6,213 nt of DNA from the NCBI GenBank assembly GCA_019245555.1, contig JAFARH010000081.1, forward strand, positions 1 to 6,213, in the 5' to 3' direction. Each line of letters begins with the position of its first letter. Position 1 is the stretch's first letter. The notes beneath the pieces were generated by a model, which was not told where the DNA came from, searched no databases, and saw only the letters and a program-made list of their open reading frames with translations. The position numbers and the translations under genes were made by a program. The stretch comes from Betaproteobacteria bacterium. Its GTDB lineage: Bacteria; Pseudomonadota; Gammaproteobacteria; Burkholderiales; SG8-39. Positions 1 through 6,213 of the stretch are shown piece by piece.

Positions 1-802
1 CGCCGACAAGCGGATGACGGATGTGCTGGAAGTGCACGCGAATCTGGTGCGTGCGCCCGGTCTCCAGGCGGCATTCGACCAGCGCGGCGCGGCCGAAGCG
101 CTCGAGCACGCGATAGCTCGTGCGCGCGGGCTTCCCCCGGTGCGTCACGGCCATGCGGGTGCGCACCTTGGCGTCGCGACCGACCGGCGCATCGATGTGC
201 CCGCTCGCCGGAGGATCGCCTTGTACGAGCGCGGTGTAGATGCGCTGCATCGTGCGCTCGGCGAGCTGCTTGACGAGGTCGGTCTGCGACTCGACGGTCT
301 TCGCGACCACCAGGAGGCCGCTCGTATCCTTGTCCAGCCGATGCACGATGCCGGCGCGCGGCACGTTGGCGAGCGCCGGCGCATGCGCGAGCAGTGCATT
401 GAGGAGTGTGCGGTCGGGCTGGCCCGCGCCGGGATGTACGACAAGGCCCGCGGGCTTGTCGATGACGATCAGCGCCGCATCCTCGTGCACGATCTTGAGC
501 GGCATCTTCTGCGCGCGCGGCGCGGCGCCGTCGGGCGCAGCCGGCGGTGTAACAACTACCTGCTCACCGCCGGAAACCGCCATGCGCGCGGGCGGCGTGC
601 GCCCGTCCACCTTGATGTGACCGGTGCGGAGCCACTCCTGGAGGCGGCTGCGCGAATACTGGTGAAAGAGGCGCGCCAGCGCCTGGTCGAGGCGCAGGCC
701 GCCCATCTCCGGCGGGACAATTGCCGAGAGCGGCGCGACGAACGTCTCGTCCCAATCGCGTTCGATAGATCTGCGTAAGCCCCTATAATCCGGGCGTCCC
801 AT
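1..802 (-). CDS. rluD: 23S rRNA pseudouridine synthase RluD, C-terminus cut off by the window
   Basis: RluD converts uridines of 23S rRNA helix 69 (1911, 1915 and 1917 in E. coli) to pseudouridine during large-subunit maturation. The frame is open without a stop from 802 to the left edge, giving 267 residues; roughly the last 60-70 residues expected from the family lie outside. An S4-type RNA-binding domain spans about residues 35-85 (GLRLDQALARLF, then SRSRLQEW). The catalytic domain carries KPAGLVVHPGAG (116-127), the signature HRLDKDTSG (154-162) with catalytic Asp157, and ETGRTHQIRVH (247-257). The only in-frame ATG codons near the N-terminus are at 802 and 706. I prefer 802 because SAIVPPEMGGLRLDQ aligns with E. 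coli RluD upstream of the inner Met. No clear ribosome binding site precedes 802, so the start is uncertain while the family call is firm. The gene is divergent from bamD, and their start codons share one CATG. Confidence 0.93.
   Translation of the reverse strand, partial: MGRPDYRGLRRSIERDWDETFVAPLSAIVPPEMGGLRLDQALARLFHQYSRSRLQEWLRTGHIKVDGRTPPARMAVSGGEQVVVTPPAAPDGAAPRAQKMPLKIVHEDAALIVIDKPAGLVVHPGAGQPDRTLLNALLAHAPALANVPRAGIVHRLDKDTSGLLVVAKTVESQTDLVKQLAERTMQRIYTALVQGDPPASGHIDAPVGRDAKVRTRMAVTHRGKPARTSYRVLERFGRAALVECRLETGRTHQIRVHFQHIRHPLVG
761..789 (+). promoter_or_regulatory. Predicted bamD promoter (perfect -10 TATAAT, weak -35)
   Basis: A perfect TATAAT lies at 784-789. A weak -35 candidate, TTCGAT, lies at 761-766 with a 17-base spacer. 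Transcription from this -10 would start near 796, only about five bases before the bamD ATG at 801, and no Shine-Dalgarno sequence fits in CGGGCGTCCC just upstream. This points to a leaderless or nearly leaderless bamD mRNA. If rluD starts at 802, the promoter lies inside the first codons of rluD on the other strand. The -10 is seen directly; its use is inferred. Confidence 0.55.
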
Positions 803-1610
803 GATCAGAATTTTAGTTGGTGCCGTACTTCTGGCTGCTGCCGCCCTGTCCGGCTGCAGCTCCCTCGACTCCACGAACGACGAGACCGTCGGCTGGTCGG
901 CCCAGCGCATCTACGGCGAGGCGAAGGACGCCCAGGCCGAGCGCAACTGGCAGAAGGCCATAAAGCTCCTCGAAAAGCTCGAGGCGCGCTATCCCTACGG
1001 CCGCTACGCACAGCAGGCGCAGCTCGAAGTTGCGTACTGCCAGTACAAAGACCAGGAGCGCGCCTCCGCCATCGCGGCGGCGGACCGCTTCATCAAGCTG
1101 TACCCCAACCATCCGAACGTCGATTACGCCTGGTACCTGAAGGGCCTGATCAATTTCAACCAGCTTGAAGGCGCGCTCTCCTGGCTCACCACGCCGGACA
1201 TGAGCGACCGCGACCCGAAGGCCTCGCGCGACGCATTTCTCGCCTTCAAGGAAGTCGTGACCCGCTTCCCGGATTCGCGCTACGCACCCGACTCCGGTGC
1301 GCGCATGCGCTACCTCATCAACGCGCTTGCCAACAACGAAGTGCACGTTGCGCGCTATTACATGAAGCGTGGCGCCTACGTCGCGGCGGCGAACCGCGCG
1401 CAATACGCGATCGAGCACTATCCGCAGGCGCCGACGGTCGAAGAGGCGATGGTGATCCTGATGCAGGCTTACGCCGCGCTCGGCCTCACCGACCTGCGTG
1501 ATTCGACGCAACGGGTGCTGCTCACCAACTTCCCGAAGAGTCCGTACATGCAGCCGGGCGGCGTGAAGAAGAACGTCCCCTGGTGGCGTCTTTGGGATCC
1601 TGATTGGTAA
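801..1610 (+). CDS. bamD: Outer membrane protein assembly factor BamD (lipoprotein)
   Basis: BamD is the essential lipoprotein of the BAM complex. It sits on the periplasmic face of the outer membrane, where it works with BamA to insert beta-barrel proteins. The 269-residue protein starts with a lipoprotein signal peptide: Arg3, a hydrophobic run from 4 to 16, and the lipobox LSGC with lipidated Cys19. Ser at +2 fits outer-membrane sorting by Lol. TPR-like helical repeats follow. They include ARYPYGRYAQQAQLE (62-76) and DRFIKLYPNHPNVDYAWYLKG (about 95-115), both typical of BamD (formerly ComL/YfiO). The C-terminus is Trp-rich (PWWRLWDPDW). Length matches the family. ATG 801 is the only start that keeps the signal peptide. 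It is preceded closely by a TATAAT and has no ribosome binding site. The last codons overlap the start of the downstream dehydrogenase gene, so the two are probably cotranscribed. Confidence 0.97.
   Translation: MIRILVGAVLLAAAALSGCSSLDSTNDETVGWSAQRIYGEAKDAQAERNWQKAIKLLEKLEARYPYGRYAQQAQLEVAYCQYKDQERASAIAAADRFIKLYPNHPNVDYAWYLKGLINFNQLEGALSWLTTPDMSDRDPKASRDAFLAFKEVVTRFPDSRYAPDSGARMRYLINALANNEVHVARYYMKRGAYVAAANRAQYAIEHYPQAPTVEEAMVILMQAYAALGLTDLRDSTQRVLLTNFPKSPYMQPGGVKKNVPWWRLWDPDW
1594..1597 (+). promoter_or_regulatory. Ribosome binding site for the TTG start at 1604
   Basis: GGGA lies six bases before TTG 1604, inside the 3' end of bamD. An in-frame TGA at 1601-1603 touches the TTG, so the protein cannot start further upstream in this frame. 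The site supports the TTG start and suggests translation is coupled to bamD. It is short, so the call is modest. Confidence 0.4.
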
Positions 1611-2587
1611 AAAAGGTCCTCGTCATCGGCGCGGCCGGCATGATCGGCCGCAAGCTCACCGAGAGACTGGTGAAGGATGGTGGGCTGGATGAGCTCCTGC
1701 TGCACGACGTCGTCGCGCCCACGCCTCCGCAAGCGCCGTTCAAGATCCGCTCGATTGTTTCCGACCTCTCCACTCCGGGCGAGGCCGAGAAGCTGTTGGT
1801 CGGAAGGCCCGAGCTGATTTTCCATCTCGCGGCGATCGTCTCCGGCGAGGCCGAGGCCGACTTCGAGAAGGGCTACCGCATCAACCTGGATGGGACGCGC
1901 CTGCTCTTCGAGGCCATCCGCAAAGCGAACTATCGGCCGCGGGTTGTGTTTACGTCGTCGATCGCGGTGTTCGGTGCGCCGTTCCCAGAAGCAATCGGTG
2001 ACGAGTTCCTGAGCTCACCGCTCACGAGCTACGGCACGCAAAAGGCGATCGATGAGCTGTTGCTCGCCGATTACAGCCGCCGTGGATTCTTCGACGGCAT
2101 CGGTATACGCCTGCCGACGATCTGCGTGCGACCGGGCAAACCGAACAAGGCCGCCTCGGGATTCTTCTCCGGGATCATCCGCGAGCCGCTCGCCGGACAG
2201 GAGGCAGTGCTACCGGTTCCAAAGAGCGTGCGCCACTGGTTCGCCTCGCCTCGCGCGGCGATTGGCTTCCTGTTGCACGCTGCAAAACTGGATACGGCTC
2301 AGCTCGGCGCGCGCCGCAGTCTTTCAATGCCTGGCGTGTCAGTGACAGTAGGCGAGCAGATCGAAGCGTTGCGCCGCATCGCGGGCGACTCGGTAGCGCG
2401 GCGGATCCGCGAGGAGCCCGACGCGACCATCATGAAAATCGTCGAAGGTTGGCCGCGCAACTTCGATACCAAGCGCGCGTCGGCGCTCGGCTTTCGCGCC
2501 GATGCGAGCTTCGACGACATCATTCGGATTCACATGGAAGACGAGCTCGGCCAAAAAACGCCTGCACCTCAGCGAGGTCGCGGGTAG
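1604..2587 (+). CDS. NAD-dependent extended short-chain dehydrogenase, D-erythronate dehydrogenase (DenD)-like
   Basis: This is an extended SDR-family oxidoreductase of 327 residues. The Rossmann fold opens at once with the nucleotide-binding motif GAAGMIG (Gly9, Gly12, Gly15). Asp35 ends the second strand, which favours NAD over NADP. The stretch HLAAIVSGEAEADF (74-87), followed by NLDGT (94-98), resembles the DenD/Gne-like subgroup. The active site shows TSS (117-119) and YGTQK (Tyr143, Lys147). DenD oxidises D-erythronate at C2 in a four-carbon acid catabolic route, but its usual partners (OtnK-type kinase, OtnC/OtnI) are not in the window, so the substrate is inferred from resemblance only; another sugar acid or nucleotide-sugar is possible. 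Translation must start at TTG 1604, because a TGA precedes it directly and the Rossmann motif begins eight residues later. The gene overlaps bamD by 7 bases and the convergent helicase gene by 68. Confidence 0.8.
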   Translation: MVKKVLVIGAAGMIGRKLTERLVKDGGLDELLLHDVVAPTPPQAPFKIRSIVSDLSTPGEAEKLLVGRPELIFHLAAIVSGEAEADFEKGYRINLDGTRLLFEAIRKANYRPRVVFTSSIAVFGAPFPEAIGDEFLSSPLTSYGTQKAIDELLLADYSRRGFFDGIGIRLPTICVRPGKPNKAASGFFSGIIREPLAGQEAVLPVPKSVRHWFASPRAAIGFLLHAAKLDTAQLGARRSLSMPGVSVTVGEQIEALRRIAGDSVARRIREEPDATIMKIVEGWPRNFDTKRASALGFRADASFDDIIRIHMEDELGQKTPAPQRGRG

Positions 2588-4454
2588 GTTTCATCGCCGG
2601 CAGGCTCTTCAGGATCCGGGCACCGTAGGGCTTCGACAGCAATCGCGGATCGCACAGCATCAATACGCCCCGGTCCGTTTCATCTCTGATCAGGCGGCCA
2701 GCACCCTGTTTCAGCGCGAGTACCGCCTGCGGGAGCTGCAGCTCATAGAACGGATTGCCGCCTTCGGACTTGATGGCGTCGATGCGGGCGGCAAGCACCG
2801 GGTCGTCCGGCGGCGCGAAGGGCAGCTTGTCGATGACGACGAGCGAGAGCGCGTCGCCGCGCACGTCGACGCCTTCCCAGAAGGACGCGCTTCCCAATAG
2901 AACCGCGTTGCCGAGGCTCCGAAAACGCGCGAGCAGCTCGCTGCGCGAGCCCGTGCCCTGCACGAGCAGCGGGAATTCGATACGCCCGCGCAGGAGCTCG
3001 TGGGCGCGGCGCAACGCGCGCAGCGTGGTGAAGAGGAGAAATGCCCGCCCGCCGCTCGCCTGCAGGACCGGAAATGCCGCCTCGATCACCGCGTCGGTAA
3101 ACGCTGCATCGTTCGGGTCGGGCGGCAGGTTCTTCGGCAGATAGACGAGCGCCTGTTCGCTGAAACGGAACGGACTCTCCCATCGCATCGTCTGTGCGCC
3201 GGGCACGCCGAGCTCACGAGTGAAGTGCGTGAAATCGTCGCCGACCGCCAGCGTGGCCGAGGTGAAGATCCAGGCGCGAGGGTGGTCCTCCATCTGGCGC
3301 TGGAAAAGCTCACCCGAATGGAGCGGCGTCACATGCAGCTGCACGGTGTGGCCGAATACCTCGGCCCAGCGCACGTCTTCGTGTGCGTCGGTCTCCATCA
3401 GCCGCCGCAAGACCGCATAGACGTTGCTTGCCCGGCGCGCGCACGCACCGAGGCCTTCGGAGCGCTCGGCCTGCGCACCCAGCGCCCCGTCGAGCATCTT
3501 GAGCGCCGATCGGAGCTTGATGAGTGCTTCGGGAAATCCGGCGAAGGTAAGCGCCTGCGGCCACGCAAATCGCTGCGGCCCGTCGCCCAGTGCGAGCCGC
3601 AAGTCGCGCGCTGCCTTGTCGACCCGGTTGCAGAGCGCCTCGAGCTCAGGCGATCCGCCGCCCGCTGAACGCAGCTCGCCCCGCGCATCGCGGGCAAGCT
3701 CGACGATCTGCGACGACGATAGCCGTTCGCCGAAGAAGAGCCGCGCCGTTTCCGGCAGCTGGTGAGCCTCGTCGAAGATGAGCGTGTTGCATGCCGGCAG
3801 AAGCTCCGAGATGCCCTCGTCGCGCAGCACTACGTCGGCGAAGAAAAGGTGATGATTGATGACGACGACATCGGCGGCGAGCGCGTTGCGGCGCGCGCGC
3901 ATGACGAAGCAGTCGTTGTAGTCCGGGCATCCCTGCCCGAGGCAGTTGTCGCGCGTCGAGGTCGCCTGGATCCAGATCGGCGCATCTTCGGGTACGTCGG
4001 CGAGGTCAGCGCGATCGCCGGTGACGGTGGTGCGCGCAAATTGCTCGATGCGCTGTAGCTGCGCGGCTTCTTCTCTCGTGCTCGCGCCTCCTTCAGTGAC
4101 AGTCCGCCGCAGGCGATAGAGGCAAACGTAGTTCGCGCGGCCCTTCAGGAGCGCCGTGCTCGCGCCCGAAGTGAGCGCCCTGCGTACCGCGGGCAAATCG
4201 CGATCGAAGAGCTGGTCCTGCAGCGTCTTCGTGCCGGTCGAGACGATGACTTTGCCGCCGGCGAGTAAAGCGGGCACGAGATAAGCGAACGTCTTGCCGG
4301 TGCCAGTACCCGCCTCGGCGACGAGGACGCCGGTCGACTCGATCGCGTCCCAGATCGCTTCCGCCATCTCGAGCTGCTGTGGACGCTCGCGATAGCCAGG
4401 GATCGCGGTGGCTAATTCGCCCTTGGATGAAAAAGCGCGATCAAGGTCGTTCAT
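2520..4454 (-). CDS. yoaA: ATP-dependent iron-sulfur DNA helicase, YoaA/DinG family
   Basis: This is a superfamily 2 (XPD/DinG-like) 5'-to-3' DNA helicase of 644 residues, close to E. coli YoaA (636). E. coli YoaA pairs with the polymerase chi subunit HolC to help repair damaged replication forks; that role here is inferred from the family. Motifs in order: a Q-motif-like YRERPQQLEMA (21-31); Walker A GTGTGKT (49-55); motif Ia STGTKTLQDQL; four cysteines for a 4Fe-4S cluster (Cys111, 171, 176, 182); NHHLFFAD (200-207); the DEAH box (228-231); TSATL; SASFWEGVDVRG; and motif VI QGAGRLIR (583-590). All key residues are present. I chose ATG 4454 because it leaves the usual short lead before IPGYR; an in-frame ATG at 4502 would add 16 unconvincing residues from inside the upstream gene. 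AAGG lies just before 4454. The start overlaps the upstream gene by 14 bases, which suggests translational coupling. The C-terminus crosses the end of the dehydrogenase gene. Confidence 0.92.
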   Translation of the reverse strand: MNDLDRAFSSKGELATAIPGYRERPQQLEMAEAIWDAIESTGVLVAEAGTGTGKTFAYLVPALLAGGKVIVSTGTKTLQDQLFDRDLPAVRRALTSGASTALLKGRANYVCLYRLRRTVTEGGASTREEAAQLQRIEQFARTTVTGDRADLADVPEDAPIWIQATSTRDNCLGQGCPDYNDCFVMRARRNALAADVVVINHHLFFADVVLRDEGISELLPACNTLIFDEAHQLPETARLFFGERLSSSQIVELARDARGELRSAGGGSPELEALCNRVDKAARDLRLALGDGPQRFAWPQALTFAGFPEALIKLRSALKMLDGALGAQAERSEGLGACARRASNVYAVLRRLMETDAHEDVRWAEVFGHTVQLHVTPLHSGELFQRQMEDHPRAWIFTSATLAVGDDFTHFTRELGVPGAQTMRWESPFRFSEQALVYLPKNLPPDPNDAAFTDAVIEAAFPVLQASGGRAFLLFTTLRALRRAHELLRGRIEFPLLVQGTGSRSELLARFRSLGNAVLLGSASFWEGVDVRGDALSLVVIDKLPFAPPDDPVLAARIDAIKSEGGNPFYELQLPQAVLALKQGAGRLIRDETDRGVLMLCDPRLLSKPYGARILKSLPAMKPTRDLAEVQAFFGRARLPCESE

Positions 4455-4884
4455 CGACCTTGACCCACATGCGTCGCGATTCGCCACCCGCCGATACAGC
4501 AATAGTCCCGAGCTCGAACCACTCGCCGAGCTTGCCGCTGCGCTTGACCGGCTGGCGCGCGATCTCGACCTCGACCTGGTCCTCCAGCACGCGCGGGATG
4601 AGCTCGATGGCGGCGGTCGACTCCTGCACGGTGGTCACCACCTGCGGGATCGGGCCGGCTGGCGACGGAATGTAGTGACGCTCCTGTACCGAACGCGGCG
4701 ACGCGACCATCAAGATCGACGGCATGCCGTCGACCACCTTGACCGTCTGGCTTGCTTCCTGCGCATTGTCGAAGCGGATGGAGAGAAGCAGACGCTTCTC
4801 GCTGATTTGCAACGGATTCTCCGCCTGCGCGTGGGTGGTGAGCGCAAGCGACACTACAAGAAGGACCAAGGCGCCGCGGTTCAT
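4441..4884 (-). CDS. Small exported (periplasmic) protein of unknown function, weakly secretin-like
   Basis: This 147-residue protein is not one I can name. It begins with a clear Sec signal peptide: Arg3, a hydrophobic stretch from 5 to 15, and a probable signal peptidase I cut after AQA (19-21). There is no lipobox. The mature part of about 126 residues looks rich in beta strands. It has the pattern VKVVDGMPSILMVAS, a Pro-rich stretch (IPSPAGPIP), then AAIELIPRVLEDQVEVEIA. That order loosely recalls the core of secretin-type proteins (a strand with a peptide loop, then 'VTPRV..D.V.LEI'), but the protein is far too short to be a secretin and lacks a membrane-spanning segment, so this is only a hint. 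A strong ribosome binding site precedes ATG 4884. The stop overlaps the start of the helicase gene, so the two are probably cotranscribed. It is real by its signal peptide, ribosome binding site and tight packing. Confidence 0.8.
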   Translation of the reverse strand: MNRGALVLLVVSLALTTHAQAENPLQISEKRLLLSIRFDNAQEASQTVKVVDGMPSILMVASPRSVQERHYIPSPAGPIPQVVTTVQESTAAIELIPRVLEDQVEVEIARQPVKRSGKLGEWFELGTIAVSAGGESRRMWVKVDERP

Positions 4885-4933
4885 GTTTCTTCCTCAACGC
4901 GCCAAGCTGTGCTCGGTATACGCGCCACTCATT
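4885..4933. promoter_or_regulatory. 49-base divergent promoter region between the exported protein and the NlpC/P60 gene
   Basis: This is the only non-coding gap in the window under the preferred starts, so promoters for both divergent units should lie here or just inside the flanking genes. For the minus unit, CATAAT (complement of 4931-4936) is a 5/6 match to a -10 box. For the plus unit, TATACG (4917-4922) is a weaker -10 candidate. Neither has a good -35. The palindrome GTATAC (4916-4921) sits in the middle. No operator or riboswitch is evident. Confidence 0.4.
4889..4895 (-). promoter_or_regulatory. Strong ribosome binding site for the small exported protein
   Basis: On the minus strand GAGGAAG precedes ATG 4884 by four bases (GAGG core seven bases away). 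It is the best Shine-Dalgarno sequence in the window and fixes the start of the exported protein. If the overlapping helicase is translated by coupling, this site also sets the level for it. Confidence 0.7.
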
Positions 4934-5377
4934 ATGAAGTACAAGCTCCTGTTTACCTGCGCATTTCTCCTGGCCACCCAAGCCGCGGTGGCGAGCGCGC
5001 CCAGCGCGGGCGACTATCGCCAAGCCGCGGCGCTCCAGGCACGGCACGCGGTCGGCGTGCCTTATCACTACGGCGGCGCCTCGCCGCAGACCGGCTTTGA
5101 TTGCAGCGGACTCGTTGCGCACGTCTTCGAGCACGCGTGGGGAATGGCAGTACCGAGGAGCACTGAAGGGCAGCGCCACGCAGGGCGAGCGGTCAAGCGC
5201 TCGCAGCTATTGCCCGGCGATCTCATCTTCTATAACACGCGTGGCCGGCCGTTCTCGCACGTCGGCATCTATCTCGGCGACGGCAACTTCGTGCATGCAC
5301 CGCGTCCGGGTCAGCGCGTGCGCATCGAGAGAATCGACAACCCGTATTGGCGCGCGCGCTTCGACGGCGCGCGCCGG

Positions 5378-5398
<21 letters not shown>
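4934..5398 (+). CDS. Exported NlpC/P60 (C40) family cysteine peptidase
   Basis: This is a minimal NlpC/P60 hydrolase of 154 residues. The family cuts peptidoglycan stem peptides, usually between D-Glu and a diamino acid, in the periplasm. A signal peptide occupies about residues 1-22 (KYK, a hydrophobic core, then AVASA). The Cys9 in it is not in a proper lipobox, so the protein is probably soluble rather than a lipoprotein. The catalytic domain follows directly: GVPYHYGGASPQTGFDCSGL (41-60) with nucleophile Cys57; LLPGDLIFY (92-100); SHVGIYLGDG (108-117) with His109; and NFVHAP (118-123) with His121 as the likely third catalytic residue. There is no SH3b, LysM or other wall-binding domain. 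The frame runs further upstream into the neighbouring gene, but ATG 4934 is chosen because it begins the signal peptide. No clear ribosome binding site is visible. Its specificity cannot be told from sequence. Its last 21 bases overlap the convergent molybdoenzyme gene. Confidence 0.93.

Positions 5399-6213
<815 letters not shown>

Noticed and set aside
14..778. 254-codon plus-strand open frame at the left edge
   Set aside because: It lies antisense to rluD, whose minus-strand frame carries the S4 domain and the HRLDKDTSG catalytic motif. The plus-strand product is Arg/Ala-rich with no recognisable motif, as expected of a shadow frame in GC-rich DNA.
813..1511. 232-codon minus-strand open frame antisense to bamD
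   Set aside because: The product has no recognisable domain and is rich in Arg, Val and Gly; it mirrors the codon bias of bamD, which is certain on the other strand.
4724..4933. Upstream extension of the NlpC/P60 frame to an ATG at 4724
   Set aside because: The extension would lie antisense to the exported-protein gene and bury the signal peptide that starts cleanly at ATG 4934.
4451..5179. Long minus-strand and plus-strand open frames across the exported protein and the NlpC/P60 gene (also 4408-5100, +)
   Set aside because: They cross both signal-peptide starts in wrong frames, show no motif and read as Arg-rich shadow sequence.

Overview
This is a GC-rich, gene-dense piece of a bacterial chromosome. 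The best reading is a betaproteobacterium, possibly from an uncultured lineage. The evidence is the divergent rluD/bamD pair, the lipoprotein form of BamD with its C-terminal Trp-rich tail, and a YoaA-type helicase whose protein sequence looks betaproteobacterial. No mobile element, CRISPR array, tRNA, rRNA or phage gene is visible.

Layout from left to right. (1) The minus strand from the left edge to 802 holds rluD, a 23S rRNA pseudouridine synthase cut off at its C-terminal end by the window. (2) Divergent from it, bamD (801-1610, +) encodes the outer-membrane assembly lipoprotein. (3) An NAD-dependent extended short-chain dehydrogenase resembling D-erythronate dehydrogenase DenD (1604-2587, +) starts at a TTG inside the last codons of bamD. 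(4) A YoaA/DinG-type iron-sulfur DNA helicase (2520-4454, -) converges on it with a 68-bp tail-to-tail overlap. (5) Just upstream of the helicase, and overlapping it, is a small exported protein of unknown function (4441-4884, -). (6) Divergent from that is an exported NlpC/P60 cysteine peptidase (4934-5398, +). (7) The right edge carries the C-terminal part of a xanthine dehydrogenase/CoxL-family molybdopterin subunit (5378 to the edge, -), which overlaps the peptidase gene tail to tail by 21 bp.

The genes do not form one pathway. Two encode envelope functions (BamD, NlpC/P60), two encode information-processing functions (RluD, YoaA), two encode oxidoreductases (DenD-like, CoxL-like) and one is unknown. 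Likely transcription units are bamD plus the dehydrogenase, the small exported protein plus the helicase, and single or outside-extending units for the rest. If the preferred starts are right, only 49 bases (4885-4933) are non-coding, and every other gene junction overlaps.

I found no convincing new biological system. What merits a second look is the organisation: head-to-head starts on one CATG, a probably leaderless bamD, start-stop overlaps, two convergent overlapping gene pairs, and an unknown exported protein coupled to a DNA-repair helicase.
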